Shown: positions 1-6,865 of the stretch, piece by piece
Layout: every line of letters begins with the position of its first letter
How positions within the stretch are numbered: position 1 is the stretch's first letter
From: Candidatus Hydrogenedens sp.
GTDB taxonomy: Bacteria; Hydrogenedentota; Hydrogenedentia; Hydrogenedentales; Hydrogenedentaceae
Length of the DNA stretch: 7,869 bases
Assembly: GCA_035378955.1 (NCBI GenBank)
Contig: DAOSUS010000109.1
Location: 1 to 7,869, forward strand
Reading direction: 5' to 3'
Notes under the pieces: model-generated
The model's input: only the letters and a program-made list of their open reading frames with translations
Database searches by the model: none
What the model was told of the DNA's origin: nothing
Program-made: the position numbers and the translations under genes

Positions 1-3000
1 TGCCTGCGGGTAGTGTGGTTAGCCAGAATCCAGCGGGCGGAGCACAAGTGCCGCCAGGCAGTGCTGTGGATTTAGTCATATCCACAGGACCGTGTCCAGT
101 TACAGTACCTAATGTAGTTGGCATGAGCCAGTCTAATGCGGAGAGTGCGATAACAGAAGCAGGGTTAACCGTGGGGACGGTAAGTCAGCAATGTAGTAAT
201 ACAATTCCTGAAGGCGTTGTAATCAGTCATAGCCCATTAAGTGGAGTTCAACTACCACCCGGTAGTTCTGTAGATTTAACTGTATCTACAGGATTATGTC
301 CTATTCAGATAGATAGTATAGAAGAGTTGCAGAAGATAGGGAACGACCCTGACTATCCTCTCAATAGAGATTATGAATTGACACAGGATATAGATGCCAG
401 TAATACAATAAGCTGGAATAGTGGAGCCGGATTTTCACCGATTGGAACAATAGGGAATCCCTTCACGGGTACATTTGACGGGAAGGGGTATAAGATAACG
501 GGATTGTATATTAACCGTTCAGGAACAGATTATGTCGGATTATTTGGTTATATCTCAGGCAAAATAAATAATTTAGGTATAGAAAATTGTCAGATTACAG
601 GTAAGGATTATGTGGGAGGTCTTGCAGGTCATAATTTAGCCACAATCTCGAATTGCTATAGCACAGGCTCAGTAATAGGTGATAATGATGTCGGCGGTCT
701 TGTGGGTAATAACAGCAGCATTGCCTCAGTTTCGAAATGTTATACGAATTGCACGGTATCGGGTAGCGGTTATTTAGTTGGTGGTCTGGTGGGAGATAAT
801 TATGGTTCGGTATCAAATTGCTATAGCACAGGTTCGGTGTCAGGTAACAGTGATTTTGTTGGTGGTCTGGTAGGCTATAATTATTATGGTACGACATCAT
901 ATTGTTATAGCACAGGCGTTGTGTCGGGCAGTGGTGTTAATGTAGGTGGACTGATAGGCATAAAAGAAGGAGGCTCGGTATCAAATTGTTACTGGGATAT
1001 AGAGACTTCGGGACGGAGTAGTTCTGCGGGTGGTACAGGAAAAACCACAGCAGAAATGAAACAACAAGCCACTTATGTCGGCTGGGATTTTGTAAATATA
1101 TGGGGTATCGTAGAGAATACAATCTATCCCCGTTTTCTATGGCAATTTGTAGTTCCAGAAATAACTGGCATGACACAGAGTGCAGCGGAAAGTGCCTTAA
1201 CAGAAGCAGGATTTACCGTAGGAACGGTAAGTCAGCAATGTAGTAATACAATTCCTGAAGGCGTTGTAATCAGTCATAGCCCATTAAGTGGAGTTCAACT
1301 ACCACCCGGTAGTTCTGTAGATTTAACTGTATCTACAGGATTATGTCCTATTCAGATAGATAGTATAGAAGAGTTGCAGAAGATAGGGAACGACCCTGAC
1401 TATCCTCTCAATAGAGATTATGAATTGACACAGGATATAGATGCCAGTAATACAATAAGCTGGAATAGTGGAGCCGGATTTTCACCGATTGGAACAATAG
1501 GGAATCCCTTCACGGGTACATTTGACGGGAAGGGGTATAAGATAACGGGATTGTATATTAACCGTTCAGGAACAGATTATGTCGGATTATTTGGTTATAT
1601 CTCAGGCAAAATAAATAATTTAGGTATAGAAAATTGTCAGATTACAGGTAAGGATTATGTGGGAGGTCTTGCAGGTCATAATTTAGCCACAATCTCGAAT
1701 TGCTATAGCACAGGCTCAGTAATAGGTGATAATGATGTCGGCGGTCTTGTGGGTAATAACAGCAGCATTGCCTCAGTTTCGAAATGTTATACGAATTGCA
1801 CGGTATCGGGTAGCGGTTATTTAGTTGGTGGTCTGGTGGGAGATAATTATGGTTCGGTATCAAATTGCTATAGCACAGGTTCGGTGTCAGGTAACAGTGA
1901 TTTTGTTGGTGGTCTGGTAGGCTATAATTATTATGGTACGACATCATATTGTTATAGCACAGGCGTTGTGTCGGGCAGTGGTGTTAATGTAGGTGGACTG
2001 ATAGGCATAAAAGAAGGAGGCTCGGTATCAAATTGTTACTGGGATATAGAGACTTCGGGACGGAGTAGTTCTGCGGGTGGTACAGGAAAAACCACAGCAG
2101 AAATGAAACAACAAGCCACTTATGTCGGCTGGGATTTTACAGATAGATGGGATATTATCGAAACATGTAGTTACCCTTGGTTAAAAGAAATAACAAATCC
2201 TTACCTTGTTCAGGTGCCCAGTGTGGTTGACTTAACGCCAGCAAGTGCAGAAGCATTACTAACAGGAATGGGGTTAAGATTAGGCACAGTAACTCAACAA
2301 TGCAGTAATATAATTGTCGAAGGTAGAATAGTAAGCCAATCTCCGGGTTCTGGTTTACAGATAGTTCCGTGTGGTATGGTGGACATAGTTGTTTCCACAG
2401 GTCCATGCATTGAAGGCGAAGGTTCAGTAGAGGGGACACCTGAAGGAACACCGGAAGGGACTGCAGAAGGTGAAGGAATTACTGAAGGTGAAGGTGTTGT
2501 TGAAGGCATACCAGAAGGAACATTGGAAGGAGAAGGTATTACTGAAGGGACAACGGAAGGCGAAGGAATAGTTGAAGGTGAGGGCATGATTGAAGGTATT
2601 CCGGAAGGAACTCCAGAAGGAGAAGGAATTCCAGAGGGTATAGCGGAAGGTGAAGGTGTTCCTGAAGGCATAGTTGAAGGAGCTACTGAAGGTGAAGGTA
2701 CTGCAGAAGGTTCTGTAGAAGGAACATCGGAAGGCACGCTGGAAGGAGAAGGTATAGTTGAAGGCACACCCGAAGGAACAACGGAAGGGACACCCGAAGG
2801 TGCAGTAGAGGGTACGCCCGAAGGCACACTGGAAGGCGAAGGAGTTACAGAAGGTGAAGGAGAAGGAGGAGTACCTCCTCACCATAGTGCAGACCAAGAT
2901 GGAGATGGGCAAATAAGCCTATCGGAATTATTGCGCATAATCCAGTTCTTCAATTATGGAGCATATCATTGTGATTCCTTCGGAGAAGATGGTTATGCAC

Positions 3001-3176
3001 CGGGTCCAGGTGACCAGAGTTGTCATCCGCATGCCTCTGACTATAATCCGTCGGATTGGAATATATCGTTAAGTGAATTATTGCGATTAATCCAATTCTT
3101 CAACAGCGGTGGTTATCATCCCTGTCCGGAAGACCCTGAAAGCGAAGATGGCTATTGCCCCGGCTCAGGGTTATGA
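1..3176 (+). CDS. Partial multidomain secreted/surface protein: PASTA-GLUG-PASTA-GLUG-PASTA, Glu-Gly tract, dockerin-like end
   Basis: The reading frame is open from base 3, and the first possible start (GTG at 15) lies inside a PASTA module, so the true start is upstream. Residues are counted from that GTG; 1053 are visible. In order: end of a PASTA module (1-27), PASTA (about 31-95), GLUG block (about 96-378), PASTA (380-444), a second GLUG block identical to the first over most of its length (445-709), PASTA (734-798), an EG-rich tract (800-951), and a dockerin-like pair (960-1036). The GLUG blocks carry about five VGGL-G turns each, and a tail with YWD and TSG motifs. GLUG repeats are typical of large bacterial surface proteins. 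PASTA modules usually bind peptidoglycan or act as structural spacers. The role is probably extracellular adhesion or scaffolding. No kinase domain, membrane anchor or LPXTG signal is visible at the C-terminus. The family assignment of the modules is firm; the function is inferred. Confidence 0.85.
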   Translation, partial: PAGSVVSQNPAGGAQVPPGSAVDLVISTGPCPVTVPNVVGMSQSNAESAITEAGLTVGTVSQQCSNTIPEGVVISHSPLSGVQLPPGSSVDLTVSTGLCPIQIDSIEELQKIGNDPDYPLNRDYELTQDIDASNTISWNSGAGFSPIGTIGNPFTGTFDGKGYKITGLYINRSGTDYVGLFGYISGKINNLGIENCQITGKDYVGGLAGHNLATISNCYSTGSVIGDNDVGGLVGNNSSIASVSKCYTNCTVSGSGYLVGGLVGDNYGSVSNCYSTGSVSGNSDFVGGLVGYNYYGTTSYCYSTGVVSGSGVNVGGLIGIKEGGSVSNCYWDIETSGRSSSAGGTGKTTAEMKQQATYVGWDFVNIWGIVENTIYPRFLWQFVVPEITGMTQSAAESALTEAGFTVGTVSQQCSNTIPEGVVISHSPLSGVQLPPGSSVDLTVSTGLCPIQIDSIEELQKIGNDPDYPLNRDYELTQDIDASNTISWNSGAGFSPIGTIGNPFTGTFDGKGYKITGLYINRSGTDYVGLFGYISGKINNLGIENCQITGKDYVGGLAGHNLATISNCYSTGSVIGDNDVGGLVGNNSSIASVSKCYTNCTVSGSGYLVGGLVGDNYGSVSNCYSTGSVSGNSDFVGGLVGYNYYGTTSYCYSTGVVSGSGVNVGGLIGIKEGGSVSNCYWDIETSGRSSSAGGTGKTTAEMKQQATYVGWDFTDRWDIIETCSYPWLKEITNPYLVQVPSVVDLTPASAEALLTGMGLRLGTVTQQCSNIIVEGRIVSQSPGSGLQIVPCGMVDIVVSTGPCIEGEGSVEGTPEGTPEGTAEGEGITEGEGVVEGIPEGTLEGEGITEGTTEGEGIVEGEGMIEGIPEGTPEGEGIPEGIAEGEGVPEGIVEGATEGEGTAEGSVEGTSEGTLEGEGIVEGTPEGTTEGTPEGAVEGTPEGTLEGEGVTEGEGEGGVPPHHSADQDGDGQISLSELLRIIQFFNYGAYHCDSFGEDGYAPGPGDQSCHPHASDYNPSDWNISLSELLRLIQFFNSGGYHPCPEDPESEDGYCPGSGL
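177..1091 (+). repeat. 915-bp perfect direct repeat, copy 1
   Basis: Reading the two copies side by side, every base from 177 to 1091 matches the base 1047 positions downstream. The offset is 349 codons, so the frame is kept. The copy starts in the middle of a PASTA module, just before the VSQQC motif, and ends at the WDF motif after the GLUG block. Just upstream, the sequence is homologous to the equivalent position before copy 2 but clearly diverged. Confidence 0.97.
1224..2138 (+). repeat. 915-bp perfect direct repeat, copy 2
   Basis: This is the second identical copy, separated from the first by 132 bases (1092-1223) that encode the end of a GLUG tail and the first half of a PASTA module. 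After 2138 the sequence departs at once from that following copy 1, although it still encodes a similar tail and another PASTA module. Because homology continues beyond both ends but identity does not, gene conversion fits better than a simple fresh tandem duplication. Confidence 0.97.
2412..2867 (+). repeat. Glu-Gly dipeptide repeat tract within the surface protein
   Basis: About 152 residues consist of roughly 45 EG dipeptides. Each is followed either directly by the next EG or by exactly two other residues, chosen mostly from T, P, I, V, A, L and S. Codons vary, with Gly as GGA, GGC, GGT or GGG and Glu mostly GAA, so the pattern is held at the protein level rather than as a simple DNA repeat. 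The tract is strongly acidic and probably an extended linker between the folded modules and the C-terminal EF-hand pair. The opposite strand is open in two frames only because of this composition. Confidence 0.9.
2892..3125 (+). other. Dockerin-like EF-hand pair at the protein C-terminus
   Basis: Two related segments lie at residues 960-986 and about 1009-1037. The first has a canonical calcium loop, DQDGDGQISLSE, followed by LLRIIQFFN. The second repeats ISLSELLRLIQFFN, but its loop (DYNPSDWN) has lost most ligand positions and carries one extra residue when aligned on the Ile. Each is followed by a YH-C motif and an EDGY motif. Paired Ca2+ loops separated by about 50 residues resemble dockerins, which bind cohesins. 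No cohesin is in view, so a sorting or attachment role is equally possible. Confidence 0.65.
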
Positions 3177-3210
3177 ATAAGTATGTCAATATCTTGTGAG
3201 TAAGTAATAG

Positions 3211-3243
3211 ATGGGCGGACTTGCAAGTCTGCCCATATTTTTT
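3211..3243 (+). terminator. Intrinsic terminator after the surface-protein gene
   Basis: A hairpin at 3211-3236 has a stem of about 12 bp, including one G-U pair, around a very short central loop (ATGGGCGGACTT pairs with AAGTCTGCCCAT). It is followed by a run of six T at 3238-3243. It lies 34 bases after the stop codon at 3174-3176. There is no matching A-run before the hairpin, so it should act mainly on plus-strand transcripts. Confidence 0.8.
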
Positions 3244-3448
3244 GGTTATTAAATATCGTTTCAATTTTAAGAGGACACGAAGGAATATTACATAAAGGAG
3301 ACAGGGGTGTAGATGCAAAAGATTTTTCTCTCCTACATTGTGAATTTTGTGTAGGGTCTCTGTATTCTTTGTGGTAAAAGAATAAACCTTTAAAAATATC
3401 AGAGGTGAGGACGCTTCAACTACATAAGGGCAAGGGCAGGAAAGAAAT

Positions 3449-3468
3449 CACAGACAAAAATGTCTGTG
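3449..3468. repeat. REP-like palindrome
   Basis: CACAGACA and TGTCTGTG form a perfect 8-bp stem around an AAAA loop. No T-run follows, so it is not an obvious terminator. Its core (AGAC...GTCT) and the CTATATT that follows resemble the terminator palindrome at 3211-3238, which has a GGAC...GTCT core followed by CATATTT. The two may be members of one small palindromic repeat family. This rests on two copies only. Confidence 0.5.
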
Positions 3469-3567
3469 CTATATTGGAGGCACTTTCTATCTATTTTTAA
3501 TAGATGCAATTTTAATGATAATGGAAACTATTTTTTCTTTCACAGGTCAAAATATTTAGATTTAAGT

Positions 3568-3573
3568 TAAGGG
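3568..3573 (+). promoter_or_regulatory. Weak ribosome binding site for the phospholipase gene
   Basis: TAAGGG ends 11 bases before the ATG at 3585. It is a partial match to the AAGGAGG consensus at slightly long spacing. It supports this ATG, which is also the one that gives a complete signal peptide. Confidence 0.4.
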
Positions 3574-3584
3574 TATATTCAGAT

Positions 3585-4559
3585 ATGAAATATAAACAGT
3601 TTATTTTACTATTTTTTATATGGCTTGTTAATTGTAATTTTTCTTTTTGCGATGAAATAACAATGCCTAAAATGAATCAGATTCAGGTGATTGGAACGCA
3701 TAACAGTTATCATAAACGCCCTCAATACCTTTCTTGGGCGAAAGAGTATGTAAAAGAAACAAAAGATTGGGATTATGAACATTTACCTTTAGATTTACAA
3801 TTAAATAATGGCGTCCGCAGTTTTGAATTAGATATTCACAACACACCTGAGGGCTGGAAAGTTATGCATGTGCCGAAATTTGATGACACAAGCACATGCT
3901 TGAATTTACAAGAATGTTTGAGGACTATACGCGAATGGTCAGACCAAAATCCATGGCATGTTCCTATTAGTGTATTGATAGAATGGAAAGATGAAGGACC
4001 TGTGATTGATAAGCGTATAACAATCCCGACAAAGGAGGATATTGAACGAATTGAAGAAGATATACTTGCTGTATGGAGTAAAGATAGGATAATCACACCG
4101 GACAGTGTCCGTGGAGATTTTAAGACACTGGAAGAAGCAATATTAAATAAAGGTTGGCCTACTTTAGATGAAGTGCGAGGAAAAATCATGTTTATATTCC
4201 ATAACAGGGAAAAATTAAGAGAGATGTATCTCGACGGTCATCCAAACTTAGAAAACCGACTGATGTTTGTTAATTCACGCCCCGGTGAACCTTACTCTGC
4301 AACCGTAATAATAGATAATCCTTTTCATGAAGAAATACCTATATGGGTCCAAAAAGGATACTTTATTCGTGTTTTTGGAGGTAATCCAAAATCCCAGAAA
4401 GCATTTTCATGCGGAGCACAAGTTATCTCCACAGATAATCCTCCAGGAGAACCTTATCAAAAAACAGGTTACCAGACAATATTTCCCGATGGTTCTACTG
4501 TCCGCTGGAATCCCATAAATGGACCTACTGATAACACAATCCCTCCTGAGAAAAAATAA
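3585..4559 (+). CDS. Secreted Ca2+-dependent phosphoinositide phospholipase C-like protein
   Basis: The 324-residue protein starts with a Sec-type signal peptide (MKYK, then a hydrophobic stretch to about residue 22), so it should be exported. The catalytic PI-PLC barrel follows. GTHNSYH holds His39 and Asn40, FELDIHN holds Glu81 and Asp83, VMHVP holds His95, and LIEWKDE holds Glu133. By spacing and context these match the two catalytic histidines and the calcium ligands of eukaryotic PI-PLC (His311, Asn312, Glu341, Asp343, His356 and Glu390 in PLC-delta1). The C-terminal GAQVISTDNP (277-286) is typical of the bacterial Ca2+-dependent family. The preceding strand reads IRVFGG, where I would expect an RTRAD-like motif, so substrate contacts may differ. 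Predicted activity is cleavage of phosphoinositides or related glycerophosphodiesters outside the cytoplasm. It appears to be a single-gene unit that ends facing the minus-strand operon. The real substrate is unknown. Confidence 0.85.
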   Translation: MKYKQFILLFFIWLVNCNFSFCDEITMPKMNQIQVIGTHNSYHKRPQYLSWAKEYVKETKDWDYEHLPLDLQLNNGVRSFELDIHNTPEGWKVMHVPKFDDTSTCLNLQECLRTIREWSDQNPWHVPISVLIEWKDEGPVIDKRITIPTKEDIERIEEDILAVWSKDRIITPDSVRGDFKTLEEAILNKGWPTLDEVRGKIMFIFHNREKLREMYLDGHPNLENRLMFVNSRPGEPYSATVIIDNPFHEEIPIWVQKGYFIRVFGGNPKSQKAFSCGAQVISTDNPPGEPYQKTGYQTIFPDGSTVRWNPINGPTDNTIPPEKK

Positions 4560-4567
4560 CTTTCATC

Positions 4568-4608
4568 ATCTTTACCTGTTACACCACGATATAGTCAAAG
4601 GTAAAGAT
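4568..4608. terminator. Hairpin between convergent genes, possible transcript end
   Basis: ATCTTTACCT (4568-4577) and AGGTAAAGAT (4599-4608) form a perfect 10-bp stem with a 21-base loop in the 175-base gap between the two convergent genes. No U-run follows directly on the plus strand. On the minus strand a T-rich stretch comes only after about 10 bases. A smaller hairpin, GATAG/CTATC (4606-4620), overlaps the right arm and would compete with it. It is plausible as a shared transcript end or 3' stabiliser but is not a classical terminator. Confidence 0.4.
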
Positions 4609-4734
4609 AGGTTAACTATCATGTATTAAAAAAAATACTCTTACAACCTTATCCAGATATTTTTTAATTTATTCTCATTCTATTAAATCGCAAGGAAACA
4701 CTGAATTTATCTTTACACAGACAGACAAATTATG

Positions 4735-5901
4735 CTATATATGCCTTTTCCAGAAATACTGTGTCCAAAACGGACGGGAATCAATTATACGCAGATTAAG
4801 TAGTTTTTCAGTCCACTGTTGAAGTAATAGTTTATGTAAAGTAAAGGAGGTTTCAGGGTCAGGAAGATTTTTTAGCCATTCATGTTCTACCTGTTCTTTT
4901 TCTTCAAAAAATATAGGAAATGTATTTTTAGGGTCTTTCATTACTAACCGCTGGAATTTTTCATGTGTCCACCAGAAAACATTATTTAGTTCGTTATTGG
5001 TATTGCAAAATTTTTCACTCAGAGGTTGCAATATATCGACAGGCTTGAATAGGCTGATACAGGGAGTTGATGTAGCCGTAACCCAATGTAAACAATGTTT
5101 TGACGAAAGTTCCGAAACCCATGATGATGTAGTCTGATAGTTAAGAAATAGTCCACCGGCATGCATACACGGGGCATCCATTCCGCCATGTAACCAGTGA
5201 TATTGGGGATAAATATTTCCGTCTTTGTGAAGTCTCAAAAGTTTGAACATATCGGGAATGGTTGGGTTATTTCCAATAGATTGTTCAATAGCATTTCTCC
5301 GTTTAACACACTGTGTAAATTGGCTTTTTACTTTATCCTCAAATTTCTCTTTAAAACCCTTTATTGTCAGTCCATTTGAAATGGAACGCGCACCCTGTAT
5401 TTTTTCTATCTCATAGTATTTATCCGCAGTTTCAAGAACATAGGCTTCATAAGGGTCAGCAACGATAAAACTATTGTGATAGTAGATGTTTTTTCTAAAT
5501 CCACAGTTTCCGCCCTGTCCATAGATTTCTATAAGTTGAATAATAGTTTCACATGCCTGTTTTGCAGATGTAGAACGCTCTAAAGCAAGACGCAGTAGGT
5601 CCATCCCTGTTAAACCTGTTTTCGCATAGGGTTGATTGGTAAAAACCGCTTCATTACCGATAGTAACCCCAAATTCATTTGTTCCCATTTCAGCACCCCA
5701 CATCCATGTAGGTTTGCTTATTAAAATAGCATAGGTCTCACGAACTTGAGGTATGGTTATATAGGTGCATTTAAGCAGTTCACCTTCTAAATGATTTCGC
5801 CTTGGTTGCCAAAAAAGTACTTGCGGTTCATTTACCTCACGATCCGAATTTTTTGCAAACAATACTTTATTGCCATATACATATACAACCGTATCACACA
5901 T
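4735..5901 (-). CDS. Secernin-like C69 family peptidase/amidohydrolase (Ntn-hydrolase)
   Basis: The 388-residue protein begins MCDT. Removal of Met would expose Cys2 as the N-terminal nucleophile, as in Ntn-hydrolases of the C69/secernin group. Further family motifs are FAKNSDREVNEPQ (15-27), GTNEFGVTIGNEAVFT (73-88), TGMDLLRLALER (98-109), GGNCGF (130-135), ADPYEAYVLET (148-158), MHAGG (246-250) and WVTATSTP (273-280). Length is normal and there is no signal peptide, so it should be cytoplasmic, hydrolysing dipeptides or other linear amides. The ATG lies 1 base after the stop codon of Cas6. I see no Shine-Dalgarno sequence there, so translation is probably coupled to Cas6. Family assignment is strong. 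Whether it serves the CRISPR system or is a host gene at the operon end is open; it is less AT-rich than the CARF-HEPN gene. Confidence 0.88.
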   Translation of the reverse strand: MCDTVVYVYGNKVLFAKNSDREVNEPQVLFWQPRRNHLEGELLKCTYITIPQVRETYAILISKPTWMWGAEMGTNEFGVTIGNEAVFTNQPYAKTGLTGMDLLRLALERSTSAKQACETIIQLIEIYGQGGNCGFRKNIYYHNSFIVADPYEAYVLETADKYYEIEKIQGARSISNGLTIKGFKEKFEDKVKSQFTQCVKRRNAIEQSIGNNPTIPDMFKLLRLHKDGNIYPQYHWLHGGMDAPCMHAGGLFLNYQTTSSWVSELSSKHCLHWVTATSTPCISLFKPVDILQPLSEKFCNTNNELNNVFWWTHEKFQRLVMKDPKNTFPIFFEEKEQVEHEWLKNLPDPETSFTLHKLLLQQWTEKLLNLRIIDSRPFWTQYFWKRHI

Positions 5902-5902
5902 A

Positions 5903-6865
5903 TTATTTGGTCACAGGTAAAAGATGATATTTTCCCAAGCCAAAAACAGTTCCCTTTCCTATATGTAAAGATTCTCCCCAACAAAGAATTTCAAGAATAT
6001 CAGAAGGTATGTGTTCATATTCTATCGAGCCAATAAAACCACCCATTATAACTTTTCTATCTTGACGAGAGGAATAGCGTACCCAGTCTTGCCACTGGAA
6101 AGATGAATTCGTGGGTTGAAGAGTTTTAGAAATTTCGATAAGTGGAACAACATCTTTTTCCAGGTATCCTCCACAGAAAAAATATTGAAGTAAAGTTAAT
6201 CTGCGGAGCAAGTTGGGTAGAATGTAAGGGATATCTCCTGTATCGTGCAGATTTCCATCAATAATTAACCTTGTTGGTGTTAGGTAGCTAATCTTAATAT
6301 TCTTTTCATGTTGAAGAGAATCCCTTTTGTTTCTAATATTTCCAATGGTAAATGAATAGGGGTTCCCTAAAAATTCATTATCTTCTGACGAGTATAGAGG
6401 TATCCATTGGCCCTCATTTGATAAATAATCAAGAGAAATTAATTTAGATTTTCCTCGTCCTTTCCCAAAACCTTCTTCAGCCATAACATTTAGTGCATAG
6501 ATAAAGTGAGGTAAGAAATCTATCGCTCTGCCAATAAGAGTTAAATTACATATAAATTTTTCTCCAGGCTCATATTGTTCTTTTGAATCAAGGGGAGGTT
6601 CAAGGATATAAGGATGAGGTGCTTTTGGATATTTTTTCATTATTTCAGACGATTTAGGGATAGGTGTTTCAAAGCACACACTATAAGCACATTTTTCTCG
6701 AATAGGACACTCTGGGCAGGAAAATCGTTTAAGAGCACAGGAAACTTTTTTTAATGCATGTCCCAATGCACCTCGTATCATCGAACCTTTATATTCAGGA
6801 ACTAATAAAGGCTCTTCTGCTAAAAAAGTAATCCTTTGAATTGTAAAACTAAGTTGTTCAAACAT
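5903..6865 (-). CDS. cas6: CRISPR-associated endoribonuclease Cas6 (pre-crRNA processing RAMP)
   Basis: The 320-residue protein has the layout of the Cas6 group with the CRISPR_Cas6 C-terminal domain. Near the N-terminus is YKGSMIRGALGHALKK (25-40). It is followed by a cysteine cluster at Cys43, Cys50, Cys53, Cys59 and Cys64 that may bind a metal, then PHPYILEPPL (83-92). A glycine-rich EGFGKGRGK (131-139) lies mid-protein, and the diagnostic C-terminal G-rich loop GKGTVFGLGKY (303-313) closes it. Cas6 cuts the repeat in CRISPR transcripts to release guide RNAs. His36 is a candidate catalytic residue, but I cannot prove it from sequence. The ATG directly follows the TAG of the CARF-HEPN gene (0 bases), and the C69 gene starts 1 base after the Cas6 stop, so all three are likely co-transcribed. 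With a CARF-HEPN neighbour, a type III system is most likely, although Cas6 also serves type I systems. Confidence 0.88.
   Translation of the reverse strand: MFEQLSFTIQRITFLAEEPLLVPEYKGSMIRGALGHALKKVSCALKRFSCPECPIREKCAYSVCFETPIPKSSEIMKKYPKAPHPYILEPPLDSKEQYEPGEKFICNLTLIGRAIDFLPHFIYALNVMAEEGFGKGRGKSKLISLDYLSNEGQWIPLYSSEDNEFLGNPYSFTIGNIRNKRDSLQHEKNIKISYLTPTRLIIDGNLHDTGDIPYILPNLLRRLTLLQYFFCGGYLEKDVVPLIEISKTLQPTNSSFQWQDWVRYSSRQDRKVIMGGFIGSIEYEHIPSDILEILCWGESLHIGKGTVFGLGKYHLLPVTK

Larger units (their letters stand above)
3244..3584. other. Non-coding region with small palindromes
   Basis: No gene is supported in these 341 bases. Besides the AGACA/TGTCT palindrome listed separately, there is a 6-bp inverted repeat CCTACA/TGTAGG (3332-3337 and 3350-3355). 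There is also an AT-rich 7-bp hairpin ATCTATT/AATAGAT with a TTT loop (3489-3505), ahead of the phospholipase gene. Phrases such as GAGGACACGAAGGA (3271-3284) and CTTTGTGGTAAAA (3367-3379) resemble dispersed intergenic repeats I have seen in other bacterial genomes, but only one of each is present here. The promoter of the next gene should lie in the last 100 bases; I could not identify convincing -35/-10 boxes. Confidence 0.6.

Noticed and set aside
595..1947. Identical 101-codon minus-strand open frames opposite the two GLUG blocks
   Set aside because: They are identical only because they lie inside the 915-bp repeat, and they have no domain-like features.
2294..2912. Two long minus-strand open frames rich in Pro-Ser or Phe opposite the EG tract
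   Set aside because: They are the reverse complement of GAAGGN repeats, which cannot easily form stops; neither resembles a real protein and the plus frame is clearly coding.
3305..3355. Riboswitch-like switch: TGTAG at 3308-3312 or TGTAGG at 3350-3355 could each pair with CCTACA at 3332-3337
   Set aside because: Stems are only 5-6 bp and the region is more than 200 bases from the next start codon, so chance pairing is likely.
3271..3379. Possible inverted repeat between GAGGACACGAAGGA and CTTTGTGGTAAAA
   Set aside because: When aligned as reverse complements, too many positions mismatch to support a paired structure.
3585..3650. Lipoprotein signal at LVNC in the phospholipase
   Set aside because: Asn before the Cys does not fit the lipobox, so an ordinary Sec signal peptide is more likely.
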